From positions 1 to 45,254 of the IMG/VR virus record IMGVR_UViG_3300032325_000636: DNA of 45,254 bases; one strand, 5' to 3'. This document shows, piece after piece, positions 17,525 through 25,254 of the stretch. The translations under genes and the position numbers were made by a program. Positions within the stretch are counted from its first letter, which is position 1. The number at the start of each line of letters is the position of its first letter. The stretch is from a virus. The notes beneath the pieces were generated by a model, which searched no databases, had not been told where the DNA came from, and was given only the letters and a program-made list of their open reading frames with translations.

Positions 17525-19576
17525 ATGAAAAAACTAATATTAAGTCCTTGGACTGCTATCATAACATTATCTATCTTACTTTTAATAAGAACTATAGATC
17601 CTAGTTTAGTTGAAAGTGTAAGATTAAGATATTTTGATACACTAATATCACAGCCCCGCCACACAGAAACTCACCCAACCAATGTATATACCGTAGACAT
17701 TACAGACAAATCACTAGAAAAGTTGGGACAATGGCCTTTACCCAGAGGTGAATTTGCTAAAATAATAAAAGAATTATATGATCGACAGGCTGGATTAGTT
17801 GTTCTAAATATAACATTAAGTAATTACGATAGGATGAAACAAGATGGAATTCTTGAGGCCGTATTAAAAGAATATCCTGTTATACTTACTAGTGTTCCCC
17901 ATGACAAAAACATAAACAATCCTAGAAATCCCGCAGCAAATGTAATAAACTCGCAATACGCAGGCATGATTGTACAATATAAAGGTATAATAGCTAATAT
18001 TCCACAATTAGAGCAAACTGCTGCAGGTGTAGGTATAGTTAATACTTTGCCCGAAATAGATGGCGTGAATCGTAGGGCGCCTCTAATTATTTCAGTTGAG
18101 GGTAAACTTTATCCTAGCTTAAGTATGGAAATACTTAGAATAGCTGCAGGAGATCCCGCCTTTCAAGTTAAACTAAATGAGAATGGTGTTGAAAAAATGC
18201 GTATACCTAAATTTGGTCCAATACAAACTGACAATTTAGGTAGAATATGGATAGATTGGCAACAACAAGTTAATAATTTTTCATTAGACAAATTACCTAA
18301 AACATTTGATAATGGTATAGTGATATTAGGCACAACCGCCGCAGGTATCAGCAATCCTTTACCTACAAGCATAGGTGCTCAATACCCCCATTATGTACAG
18401 GCAAAAATACTATCAACAATGATTAATGGTGTGGTAATAAAAAGACCTGACTATAGTGATGGCATAGAAATATTAGTATTTCTTGTATCTGGGGTTTTAT
18501 TATTGTTTTTGACGAGGTATACATATGTTGGATTATTGTCGTATGGTATTCTTATTGGTGGCGTGGTTATCGGTAGTTGGTATTCTTTCACTAACTTTTT
18601 ATTTCTCTTTGACAGTACTTACTTTGCCTTTGGGACAACTTTGGTCGCTTTGCATGCCTATGGTATAAAGTTCATAAGTGAATACTTACAAAAGCAGCAA
18701 ATCAAAAAACAGTTTAGTACCTATTTATCTCCTGCAATGGTAGAAAAACTACAGAAAAATCCTGAACTGTTACAGTTAGGTGGTGAGCGTAGAGAGTTAA
18801 GTATCATGTTCACTGATGTCAGAGGCTTTACTACTATTTCAGAACATTATGGCAGTGATGTTGAAGGCTTGACCAAGATTATGAATCGCTATATGACTGC
18901 TATGACTGCTAAAATTATAGAAAATAATGGTACATTAGACAAGTATATTGGCGACGCACAGATGGCATTTTGGAATGCACCCCTCGATGATGCTGATCAC
19001 GCAAAACACGCAGTTAAAACAGCATTAGAAATGATGGGAAGTTTAGATGAGTTTAATAAAGAAATTGCAGCAGAAGGCATACCAGCTTTTGGTATGGGTC
19101 TTGGCATTAATAGCGCCCAAGTTGTTGTGGGTAATATGGGTAGCGATCAGCGTTTTGATTACACTTGCCTTGGCGACGGTGTTAATTTGGCGAGCAGATT
19201 GGAGGGTCAGTCTAAGCCGTATGGTGTCAAAATTGTTTTAGGACCATTAACAGCAAAACAAGTTGCTGATGAATATTTTGTATTAGAGTTGGATTGTTTG
19301 GCTGTAAAGGGCAAAACAGAAGGGGTAAATATCTACACAGTATTAGATAACCCCAAACCTGAATACAAAATAGCAAAAGAACTACATGAAATTATGCTAG
19401 TATACTATAGAGAACAAAATTGGGACAGAGCGTTAGAAATTATAAATCAACTCAAAGAAGAATTCAACGGTGAGATGAACAAATACTATGAGATGATGGA
19501 AGAAAGGATTAGTGAATTGCGAGTTTCTAATTTGGATACAAACTGGGATGGTGTGTTTAGGGCGAATTCTAAATAA
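17525..19576 (+). CDS. CHASE2-domain class III adenylate/guanylate cyclase
   Basis: A 683-residue membrane sensor. One N-terminal helix (ILSPWTAIITLSILLLI) is followed by an extracytoplasmic CHASE2 domain (about 30-300, with YTVDITDKSLEKLGQWPLPR). Next are three closely spaced helices (about 310-385), a linker helix and a class III cyclase domain (about 415-600). Catalytic features are complete: metal Asp in MFTDVRGF and YIGDAQMAFW, base-binding Lys in DKYIGD, and transition-state Asn and Arg in GDGVNLASRLEG. The product should be a cyclic nucleotide, most likely cAMP, but ATP versus GTP choice is not certain. FecR and CHASE2-cyclase genes are neighbours in many bacteria. Confidence 0.93.
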   Translation: MKKLILSPWTAIITLSILLLIRTIDPSLVESVRLRYFDTLISQPRHTETHPTNVYTVDITDKSLEKLGQWPLPRGEFAKIIKELYDRQAGLVVLNITLSNYDRMKQDGILEAVLKEYPVILTSVPHDKNINNPRNPAANVINSQYAGMIVQYKGIIANIPQLEQTAAGVGIVNTLPEIDGVNRRAPLIISVEGKLYPSLSMEILRIAAGDPAFQVKLNENGVEKMRIPKFGPIQTDNLGRIWIDWQQQVNNFSLDKLPKTFDNGIVILGTTAAGISNPLPTSIGAQYPHYVQAKILSTMINGVVIKRPDYSDGIEILVFLVSGVLLLFLTRYTYVGLLSYGILIGGVVIGSWYSFTNFLFLFDSTYFAFGTTLVALHAYGIKFISEYLQKQQIKKQFSTYLSPAMVEKLQKNPELLQLGGERRELSIMFTDVRGFTTISEHYGSDVEGLTKIMNRYMTAMTAKIIENNGTLDKYIGDAQMAFWNAPLDDADHAKHAVKTALEMMGSLDEFNKEIAAEGIPAFGMGLGINSAQVVVGNMGSDQRFDYTCLGDGVNLASRLEGQSKPYGVKIVLGPLTAKQVADEYFVLELDCLAVKGKTEGVNIYTVLDNPKPEYKIAKELHEIMLVYYREQNWDRALEIINQLKEEFNGEMNKYYEMMEERISELRVSNLDTNWDGVFRANSK

Positions 19577-19586
19577 CCCAATAAAT

Positions 19587-19615
19587 TTGACATATACTAT
19601 AGTGTATGATATTAT
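19587..19615 (+). promoter_or_regulatory. Sigma70-type promoter
   Basis: Perfect TTGACA, 17-bp spacer and TATTAT, 22 nt before the GTG of the carboxypeptidase gene. That gene therefore need not depend on the curli operon. Confidence 0.7.
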
Positions 19616-19637
19616 ATGACTAATTATTTTTTATAAA

Positions 19638-20399
19638 GTGGGTAGAATTTTGTTTAGATTCCTGCGTAAAACTGCTATTGCATTATCACTTTTATCCTTG
19701 GGCACCGTCCAAGGACAAGAATTAAGAACCTTAACTGCCACCTCTTGGCTAATGGCCGACAAATCAGGCAATATGCTAAATGGTACAAACACCAATGAGA
19801 TTCGTTCAATCGCTAGTATTACAAAGTTAATGACTGTTTTGGTTGTACTTGATGATAGTCCCGATTTGAATGCAGTTATACCTAGAAAACTCTATGGCAG
19901 AAGTTTCACCCGACGACAACTAATTGAATTGGCATTGGTTAAATCTAATAATGAAGCGGCTCAGATGTTATGTCAGTATTACTCTACTGGCTTACGAGGC
20001 TGTATGGATGCTATGAATGCTAAAGCCTTTAGTTTAGGTATGTATAACACTAGATTTACAGATCCTACAGGATTATTTTACACCAATGTTAGTACAGCAG
20101 AGGACTTAATCAAACTTGTACTAGAGGCCAGCAGTTATTATGTAGTAGTAGATGACAGCAATAAAAGTGTGATTACCTACAATGTAAGTAAAAATAGAAA
20201 TATTTCTTTTGGAAATACAAACCCTATGGCAGGCAAATTTAAAATGCTTGTCAGCAAAACAGGATGGATCAGTAAATCAGGAGGATGTATTGCTATGATG
20301 GTTGAGGACCAAGATTCAACTAAGATTATTATTGTATTGGGATCGAGGTCTACCGCTACTAGAATTCCTGAGGCTAAAGTTATTTTAGCAAGTAACTAG
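19638..20399 (+). CDS. D-alanyl-D-alanine carboxypeptidase (S11 family, PBP5-like)
   Basis: A 253-residue exported serine peptidase that trims the terminal D-Ala of peptidoglycan stem peptides. All active-site motifs are present: Ser60-Ile-Thr-Lys63, Ser103-Asn-Asn105 and Lys207-Thr-Gly209. It consists of the catalytic domain only and lacks the C-terminal domain and membrane helix of host PBP5-type enzymes. A signal peptide follows a basic start (GRILFRFLRKT). The GTG start is the only plausible one; there is no strong ribosome binding site. It may modify the wall during infection or aid lysis. The stop overlaps that of the convergent DUF3307-like gene by 4 nt. Confidence 0.92.
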   Translation: MGRILFRFLRKTAIALSLLSLGTVQGQELRTLTATSWLMADKSGNMLNGTNTNEIRSIASITKLMTVLVVLDDSPDLNAVIPRKLYGRSFTRRQLIELALVKSNNEAAQMLCQYYSTGLRGCMDAMNAKAFSLGMYNTRFTDPTGLFYTNVSTAEDLIKLVLEASSYYVVVDDSNKSVITYNVSKNRNISFGNTNPMAGKFKMLVSKTGWISKSGGCIAMMVEDQDSTKIIIVLGSRSTATRIPEAKVILASN

Positions 20400-20764
20400 A
20401 TAATCATAAGAGCTAGGAAAATATAAGTGATTTGATGTAGCATTTGATCAAATCCTAGCCAGTTCCAAAATTCTTTTTTGCTGGAATCACTTTCACCATA
20501 ATTTGATTTGCACCAATCTATGTGATAGTGTAGGGCAAAATCTATATTACCTAAAATAAAAGCAAATAATACATAATAAATTTCTAAATCCAAAACAAAA
20601 AGGGCACAAATAGTTGTGCCTATACCATGTTTGAAGCTATGGCCTATACCTGCTAAATTGGCATAAATCTTTTTACCAATAATTTCTTTATTTGATTGAT
20701 TTAAAAAATCAACAAACCAATGCTTAAATTGTAGAAGAAATAAAAATAAAAGTATATTAGTCAT
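20396..20764 (-). CDS. DUF3307-like integral membrane protein
   Basis: A 122-residue protein with three or four hydrophobic helices. Conserved polar signatures sit in the helices: FKHWFVDFLNQ, IGHSFKHGIG, DFALHYHIDWCK and FDQMLHQITY. Their spacing of His and Asp is typical of the DUF3307 family, a membrane family of unknown function found in bacteria and phages. The ATG overlaps the stop of the preceding frameshifted small gene (ATGA). Confidence 0.75.
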   Translation of the reverse strand: MTNILLFLFLLQFKHWFVDFLNQSNKEIIGKKIYANLAGIGHSFKHGIGTTICALFVLDLEIYYVLFAFILGNIDFALHYHIDWCKSNYGESDSSKKEFWNWLGFDQMLHQITYIFLALMII

Positions 20765-20870
20765 CGTTTAATTCCGTAATCTTTGTTGGGTATGGGTGAA
20801 AAATCAGGGTGGATATTATTTCTAAGTATATCTAAACTTTTTTCCACTTAGCCAAGTCTTCTTTGGGCAT
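20761..20870 (-). CDS. 36-aa small gene needing a -1 frameshift (or sequence error)
   Basis: From ATG at 20868-20870 the zero frame encodes MPKEDLAKWKKV and stops. Sliding back one base on the six-A run (TGG AAA AAA GTT) gives MPKEDLAKWKK then SLDILRNNIHPDFSPIPNKD and a stop at 20761-20763. That stop overlaps the ATG of the next gene (ATGA), the same coupling used throughout this cluster. Both halves read as normal protein. Either one A was lost (mutation or assembly error) or ribosomes slip on AAA AAA. GAGAG before the ATG could serve as ribosome binding site. Confidence 0.5.
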
Positions 20871-20887
20871 ATAATCTCTCTAAGATA

Positions 20888-21130
20888 TTAATTTCTTTTT
20901 GGTTGATAATCGATACCAATCTTTGGGGTGAAGTCTGTAATAAAATCGTCCTTCATATCATCACCATACTTTAGCGTGATATAGCTAAACAGTGCATCTT
21001 TATCTTTTTCCATACCAATAGTTAGATGGTATTTCCAAGAGATCTTTTGGTGAATATGACGCTTAAGATTTGGATCTTTTAAGATATCGTCAAAGTTGCT
21101 GTTGGTTCTGTAAAAAGTAAATAGTTTCAT
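20888..21130 (-). CDS. Hypothetical protein, 80 aa
   Basis: Starts MKLFTFYRTNSNFDDIL when read from the ATG that overlaps the stop of the upstream gene (AAATGA); the in-frame codon 9 nt earlier is less likely. It contains ISWKYHLTIGMEKDKDALFS and ends DYQPKRN. No membrane segment or known motif. The KDKDALFSYI segment faintly recalls the C-terminal motif of the small tandem array at 37-40 kb. Confidence 0.6.
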   Translation of the reverse strand: MKLFTFYRTNSNFDDILKDPNLKRHIHQKISWKYHLTIGMEKDKDALFSYITLKYGDDMKDDFITDFTPKIGIDYQPKRN

Positions 21131-21330
21131 TTTTTCCAAAGTACAAAGTTAATATAGTCTGCTTCGTTGTCAAATATAAATTGATAGCGGCCTTCAGTGT
21201 ATCCTGCAGGATCTACTACATCATATCCCCACATACCTACGCAATACTCTTGGCACCAACGAACGATAGGGCCAAGCTCACCAAATTTTAGCCGCATATC
21301 GGTAGTGTATTCTTTAGTATCGGGTAACAT
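21127..21330 (-). CDS. Small protein related to the Leu-Arg-Trp array family
   Basis: A 67-residue Trp-rich protein with VRWCQEYCVGMWGYDVV and a C-terminus GRYQFIFDNEADYINFVLWKK. The last stretch fits the array pattern of an acidic pair, hydrophobic residues and F-x-L-x-W. It is an isolated member 16 kb from the array. Here the terminal TGG is followed by AAAAAATGA, not by an AGGTGG ribosome site. The start is either this ATG, which overlaps the deaminase gene by 17 nt, or Met12 at 21297. Confidence 0.6.
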   Translation of the reverse strand: MLPDTKEYTTDMRLKFGELGPIVRWCQEYCVGMWGYDVVDPAGYTEGRYQFIFDNEADYINFVLWKK

Positions 21331-21826
21331 CTATCTTGCCCTTCTGTAAAAACTCTATACCCTGCTCACTACGATATGCGTTACGGTAATAAACCTTTGT
21401 GATGCCAGCTTGATAAATCAACTTTGCACAATCTATACAAGGTGCATGAGTGCAAAATAGAGTAGAGCCCTCACTGCTTTCAGTAGATTGTGCTACTTTC
21501 ATTAAGCAGTTACTTTCAGCGTGAAGTACCTCTGGTTTAGTTTTTAACCGATAGCGGTTTTGCATTTCATTGCCATCTTTGTCTAGGTAAGTGCCTTCGT
21601 AGGGCCAACCTTCTTCGATTTCATCAGGATCAAGCCATCCGCCAGCACTACACCATTCAACATCTTCACAATCATTATCCCAACCTGCAGGTGTACCATT
21701 GTACCCAGTGGCAAGTATTTTATGTTCTTTAACAATAACCGCGCCCACTTGTAATCTTTTTGCATAAGATAACTCGGCAGTGATATCTGCTATACGCATG
21801 TAGTAATCAATAAATTTTTGGTTCAT
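21314..21826 (-). CDS. dCMP deaminase
   Basis: A 170-residue zinc-dependent deaminase of the dCMP deaminase (ComEB) family, which makes dUMP for dTTP synthesis. Zinc ligands are visible: His102-Ala-Glu104 in VLHAESN with the catalytic Glu, and Cys130 and Cys133 in APCIDCAK. The N-terminus has VGAVIVKEHKILATGYNGTP, the usual substrate-contact region. A Trp/Glu-rich insert between them (about 55-90) is typical of phage versions. The ATG overlaps the preceding stop (ATGA). A normal phage nucleotide-metabolism gene. Confidence 0.93.
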   Translation of the reverse strand: MNQKFIDYYMRIADITAELSYAKRLQVGAVIVKEHKILATGYNGTPAGWDNDCEDVEWCSAGGWLDPDEIEEGWPYEGTYLDKDGNEMQNRYRLKTKPEVLHAESNCLMKVAQSTESSEGSTLFCTHAPCIDCAKLIYQAGITKVYYRNAYRSEQGIEFLQKGKIDVTRY

Positions 21827-22077
21827 TTAATTAAATTATTTTCTATGTAATTTTTAGCCATTTCATCTGAAATAGCTAATCCTAGTATAAAATCATCAGA
21901 CTTAAAATGCTCTATAAATGATTCTGCTAACGAAAGACCTTTTAATTTATCAAAAATAAAAAAGGTATTCAACCATTCATTATATTGTTCTTTAGAAGTA
22001 AGTGATTTAGGTTTCAATACAGTATCAAACATTGGACCTGTACTTAAAATTGTTGCCATTTGATCAAAAGAGTTCAT
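21823..22077 (-). CDS. Hypothetical protein, 84 aa
   Basis: An alpha-helical soluble protein starting MNSFDQMATILSTGPMFD and ending MAKNYIENNLIK. The start is the ATG after the stop of the preceding gene; upstream in-frame codons lie inside that gene. No recognised domain. It lies in the ATGA-coupled chain leading into dCMP deaminase. Confidence 0.6.
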   Translation of the reverse strand: MNSFDQMATILSTGPMFDTVLKPKSLTSKEQYNEWLNTFFIFDKLKGLSLAESFIEHFKSDDFILGLAISDEMAKNYIENNLIK

Positions 22078-22084
22078 TATTGAA

Positions 22085-22621
22085 TTAATCCCAAAGTGCG
22101 CGAAAATATTTACCAAACAGTGCTAATCCTTCTTGAATTCTTTCTTCATGAAGCATTAGTCCCTCAGAATCAAACCAATGTTCATGGGGATTTTTATCTT
22201 CCATTTCAAATGTTTCTTCTTGTTTACCAGTTATTGGATTCGTAATTGTAGTATCACTTTTTACAAAGTTATAGTTTGGCTTACCATGATGATATAGTTC
22301 ATTATAGTCATCATGAGCTATTTGATAAAATGACCAAATCATCTTATCCAAAATAAGATCCCACTCTTTGATACCTTCGTCAAATGCTTCTCCATGTGTT
22401 TCTATGTAAAAGTCAAATGATAGTTGGTCTAAATAATCTTCGCCACCTACCGTACCAAATTCATTTGGCACACCCTGCTTTTCGTGTTTTAACTGTAAGA
22501 GTGCAGGATAAACAATAAGGGCTAGTGTATGGTCTAAGCTCCAAGTATCAAATTGGTCAATTTTGATATCAATCTTTCTGCGGGACCCTTTAGCGGGGTA
22601 ATTACCAATTTTTATTTTCAT
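22085..22621 (-). CDS. Conserved phage protein of unknown function, 178 aa
   Basis: Contains IKIDQFDTWSLDHTLALIVYP, LKHEKQGVPNEFG and WDLILDKMIWSFYQIAHDD. These are signatures of a family I associate with many T4-like and large phages and for which I know no function. The second half is acidic and His-rich (EDKNPHEHWFDSEG). Its helical pattern suggests a globular soluble protein. The ATG overlaps the preceding stop (ATGA). Confidence 0.75.
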   Translation of the reverse strand: MKIKIGNYPAKGSRRKIDIKIDQFDTWSLDHTLALIVYPALLQLKHEKQGVPNEFGTVGGEDYLDQLSFDFYIETHGEAFDEGIKEWDLILDKMIWSFYQIAHDDYNELYHHGKPNYNFVKSDTTITNPITGKQEETFEMEDKNPHEHWFDSEGLMLHEERIQEGLALFGKYFRALWD

Positions 22622-22989
22622 TCGATGTTTATTGCTTTATCGGATACTCGACCTTCTACGAACCACATTGTAGAGTCACCATATACAACCAATGCCAATG
22701 AAATATTTTCATGCTTGTATAAGTGTGTAGCTAAGTCTGCCAGTGTTGGTGCCTGACATACAAAAGCTTTAGTAGTAATATCATACAAATACATTACACC
22801 ATTGTGTTCTTCTGCGGTATATACAGGGGCTGATTTAATCTTGGACTCAGGTCTATTAAAAATGATTTGCTTGTTGTTCAACATATCATTGATATTAACG
22901 CTAACTCTTATCATTAAGAGTAGCCTACCAATATACCATCCGGCAACGAAAAAGATGATTGAGGAAATAATAAATTCAAGAATAGTCAT
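22618..22989 (-). CDS. N-terminally anchored membrane protein, 123 aa
   Basis: One N-terminal transmembrane helix (LEFIISSIIFFVAGWYIGRLL) is followed by a soluble alpha/beta domain (VMYLYDITTKAFVCQAPTLA, then LATHLYKHENISLALVVYGD). No recognised family. An octamer promoter (CATAAATA) lies 6 nt before the ATG, with no ribosome binding site, so this gene may be a leaderless start inside the cluster. Confidence 0.65.
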   Translation of the reverse strand: MTILEFIISSIIFFVAGWYIGRLLLMIRVSVNINDMLNNKQIIFNRPESKIKSAPVYTAEEHNGVMYLYDITTKAFVCQAPTLADLATHLYKHENISLALVVYGDSTMWFVEGRVSDKAINIE

Positions 22990-22995
22990 ATAGTG

Positions 22996-23003
22996 TATTT
23001 ATG
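22996..23003 (-). promoter_or_regulatory. Octamer CATAAATA directly upstream of ATG
   Basis: Six nt separate the octamer from the ATG of the anchored membrane protein gene. Confidence 0.45.
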
Positions 23004-23012
23004 TAGCTAAAG

Positions 23013-23249
23013 TTAGTTGGTTGAAGAATTCTTCTTTCTCCAATCACCAATAAAACCCAAATTTTTTGAACACTGCTTGCAAATGGCGTCACATGCGTTA
23101 GTTTCATTTACACCACCATCATGCTTGCACGATGCTTGTTTATTGTGCAGCTTAATATAATAACTGGTGTAGATAAAAATTGCAGGTGCTAATAATACTA
23201 CGCCAAATAAAAACCCAATTACATCTAATATACTAATTGTAAATAACAT
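23013..23249 (-). CDS. Small membrane protein with Cys-rich tail, 78 aa
   Basis: An N-terminal hydrophobic helix (IGFLFGVVLLAPAIFIYTSYY) is followed by a short soluble tail with four Cys and one His: SCKHDGG, ACDAICKQCSKN. The tail resembles a small zinc-binding knuckle. The ATG overlaps the preceding stop (TAATG). Function unknown. Confidence 0.6.
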   Translation of the reverse strand: MLFTISILDVIGFLFGVVLLAPAIFIYTSYYIKLHNKQASCKHDGGVNETNACDAICKQCSKNLGFIGDWRKKNSSTN

Positions 23250-23485
23250 TATTTTAATCCAAAATGTCTTTTAATAGCACCACTACACTCTTTAGCAAAA
23301 ATAGCCGTTGGTGCCTGGTCGTGTAGGAAGTTACCACCTTCTACAACACCAACACATTCACGAACAATAGACTGGGCAAATTGTTCGAAAGCCTCAGCCG
23401 CATCAACATCTTTAGTCAACACGATACCGTTGTGTCTAATGCCTAGACCTACACGGTCGGCAATTTCTTTAAATTTATCATTCAT
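23249..23485 (-). CDS. Conserved small phage protein, 78 aa
   Basis: A helical soluble protein with FEQFAQSIVRECVGVVEGG and the C-terminal SGAIKRHFGLK. The arrangement of an IVREC helix and a terminal IxxHFG is frequent among short phage proteins of unknown function. It is coupled to both neighbours by start/stop overlaps. Confidence 0.65.
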   Translation of the reverse strand: MNDKFKEIADRVGLGIRHNGIVLTKDVDAAEAFEQFAQSIVRECVGVVEGGNFLHDQAPTAIFAKECSGAIKRHFGLK

Positions 23486-23994
23486 TGCTTTTTATCCTGT
23501 TTTGCTATTACATGCTTTTCATGGTAAGCTTTCCAATCATTAAGATAATGATCCCAACGAACCCACTTGTTGATACCTTTTCTAGTTTTCACAATAAATC
23601 CCCACTCGCGTTGATGGGGACCCATAAAGAAAAGTGTAGTAGCCGGCTGTTCATTTTCTAGTTCAAGCCAATGCAGTTCACTCGCACTACGGCGAATGAT
23701 GCTGCCTGGTCCTTTAAAAATCTTTGTATCACTTATCATCTTACCTTTATTATCATAAACAGGAGTATGTTCCCAATACCCACCCCGTAAGATAATAGTC
23801 ATAAACGGCCACGGATGATCGTGCATGATAGGATCATCTGAGCGTTTAATAACATGTAGAGTTACATTAAAGGGAAAAGTCTTGCGATCTTTTAAGAAAA
23901 GATAATACCTATCCATGTAAGGCAAGTTAGTACGGCGGTCTGGGATCGATCTATATCTTCCCAGTTTATCCATCAATTTGTGAAAAATGTTCAT
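23482..23994 (-). CDS. Cupin-fold protein
   Basis: About 170 residues from ATG (MNIFHKLMDKLGRYRS); an in-frame TTG 18 nt upstream is less likely. The cupin core is seen as HDHPWPFMTIILRGGYWEHT (first motif with two His and Glu) and GSIIRRSASELHWLEL (second motif with His), then ATTLFFMGPHQREWGF. Such metal-binding barrels serve as dioxygenases, isomerases or sugar-binding proteins, and the substrate cannot be told. A terminator for the upstream gene lies just before this one. The stop overlaps the next start. Confidence 0.75.
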   Translation of the reverse strand: MNIFHKLMDKLGRYRSIPDRRTNLPYMDRYYLFLKDRKTFPFNVTLHVIKRSDDPIMHDHPWPFMTIILRGGYWEHTPVYDNKGKMISDTKIFKGPGSIIRRSASELHWLELENEQPATTLFFMGPHQREWGFIVKTRKGINKWVRWDHYLNDWKAYHEKHVIAKQDKKQ

Positions 23995-24009
23995 AATTGA
24001 TACCACTTT

Positions 24010-24039
24010 CAAAAAAATAACGGGCTTAAGGTGCCCGTT
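24010..24039 (-). terminator. Rho-independent terminator
   Basis: On the minus strand AACGGGC and GCCCGTT form a 7-bp stem around a 7-nt loop and are followed by ATTTTTTTG. It ends the single-gene unit of the winged-helix-like protein. Confidence 0.85.
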
Positions 24040-24065
24040 TAACCTGTTACTACTTGCCGATAAGA

Positions 24066-24326
24066 TTAGGCAACTAGACCTAGGCGTAGAGCCTTGATGC
24101 CAGCAGCGATAATGCGACGGGTAGGAGTACCTAGACGGTACTTAGTAGTTACGCGACCTTTGCTATCAACATGACGGTTAGCGTAGATTGCATAACCTTG
24201 ATCACGGATATCTGAAACGGTTGCAGTTGGGTTAGCAATGCTAAAGCGCGCAGCGATTTGCTTTGCAGTTAGTTGCTCACCAGCTTGTAGTGCCTCTAAT
24301 AGGCGTTCTTGTTTAGTTACAGTCAT
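24066..24326 (-). CDS. Winged-helix/HTH-like small protein
   Basis: An 86-residue basic protein starting MTVTKQERLLEALQAGEQLT. AKQIAARFSIANPTATVSDI has the helix-turn-helix pattern, followed by a wing-like strand pair (GYAIYANRHVDSKGRVTTKY). It probably binds DNA and may be a phage regulator. The start is the ATG preceded by AAAGGAAAT; the frame extends 59 codons upstream but that part covers the promoter. It is transcribed alone, between its own promoter and terminator, which suggests high, separately controlled expression. Confidence 0.75.
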   Translation of the reverse strand: MTVTKQERLLEALQAGEQLTAKQIAARFSIANPTATVSDIRDQGYAIYANRHVDSKGRVTTKYRLGTPTRRIIAAGIKALRLGLVA

Positions 24327-24368
24327 TTTATTTCCTTTTAAAGTATTTCGCTTTATCAGCGTATAAAT

Positions 24369-24397
24369 ATTATACATGAGTTCGTTGTTGATTACAA
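24369..24397 (-). promoter_or_regulatory. Sigma70-type promoter
   Basis: TTGTAA, 17-bp spacer and perfect TATAAT. The leader has a short CGCT/AGCG stem and ends with AAAGGAAAT. Confidence 0.65.
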
Positions 24398-24411
24398 CAG
24401 TGTTTGGGTGC

Positions 24412-25254
24412 CTATACTTCCATATACTTGAGTTTAAAATCATCTGCTTCGGGTTCATGCCCAATATAGCCCCTTGGATTACACGCGATCCTAGTATCAC
24501 CAATCATATAGTCAAATGGATGATGAGTATGACCATGAGTCCAAAGTTTGATTTCGGGGTGATCCAAAATAAATTCACTAAGATCGGAACTATAAGCGCC
24601 ATTCATTTCACGCTCATTAGCATATCTAGGATGAGTTGACAACTTACTTGGTGAATGGTGTCCTACCACGGCATATCGTTTTTCACGGTTTCCTTGGACC
24701 ACTGTTTTAATGTAATCTAAACTACGACGGTGCCTAGAGGCAACATGGGCTGGGCGAAGTTTAGTATATCCTTGACCGTCATGATGAATAACCCTGAAGT
24801 CATTCATACCCGAATTAACGATATGCAGAGTAAGTGGATCTCCTCCATTCATATCAGTCCAAAGTGTACAGCCGATGAAAGTCACATCACCAATTTGTTT
24901 GGTGTCGTCTTCCATGAAATAAACATTGGGAAATTTGGCACACTCATTGCGAAGATCGGTTAAGCTACCATCAAACTTACCATGATAAAACTCATGATTA
25001 CCCGCTACATAGATAACATGGGGAAATTCTTTGCTTACTTGACTGAGGAAATCACGGTACCTAAGTGCGGCTTTTTGCCGGCTAGTCATACCGTCAAGCA
25101 TTGCCGCAACACGGACCTTTTCTTCAGTATGATCATGTAGATCCTGGGCAATCATAATATCGCCACTGAGGATCAGTACCTCAGCACCGCCGTCATTAAT
25201 AAGGGTGATATCACCAAATTCTAAATGGATGTCCGATCCTAGTGCTACAATCAT
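24412..25254 (-). CDS. Calcineurin-like metallophosphoesterase
   Basis: A 280-residue enzyme with all five metal-binding motifs in order: GSDIHLEF, LSGDI, AGNHEFYHG, VGHHSPS and THGHTHHPF. These define a two-metal phosphoesterase, but the substrate (nucleotide, RNA end or protein phosphate) is not evident. No signal peptide. It is preceded by a 13-codon mini-ORF whose TGA overlaps this ATG. A plus-strand gene at 29.5 kb is a degenerate relative. Confidence 0.9.
   Translation of the reverse strand: MIVALGSDIHLEFGDITLINDGGAEVLILSGDIMIAQDLHDHTEEKVRVAAMLDGMTSRQKAALRYRDFLSQVSKEFPHVIYVAGNHEFYHGKFDGSLTDLRNECAKFPNVYFMEDDTKQIGDVTFIGCTLWTDMNGGDPLTLHIVNSGMNDFRVIHHDGQGYTKLRPAHVASRHRRSLDYIKTVVQGNREKRYAVVGHHSPSKLSTHPRYANEREMNGAYSSDLSEFILDHPEIKLWTHGHTHHPFDYMIGDTRIACNPRGYIGHEPEADDFKLKYMEV

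Noticed and set aside
13974-20399. Window as a bacterial chromosome segment carrying curli genes
   Set aside because: Collagen-like fibres, homing-endonuclease-like gene, late-type octamers on both sides, ligases, Pnk and very dense overlapping small genes flank the block. No chromosomal gene order is seen.
24327-24503. Longer N-terminus for the winged-helix-like protein
   Set aside because: The extension crosses a good promoter and an AAAGGAAAT ribosome site placed exactly before the internal ATG.
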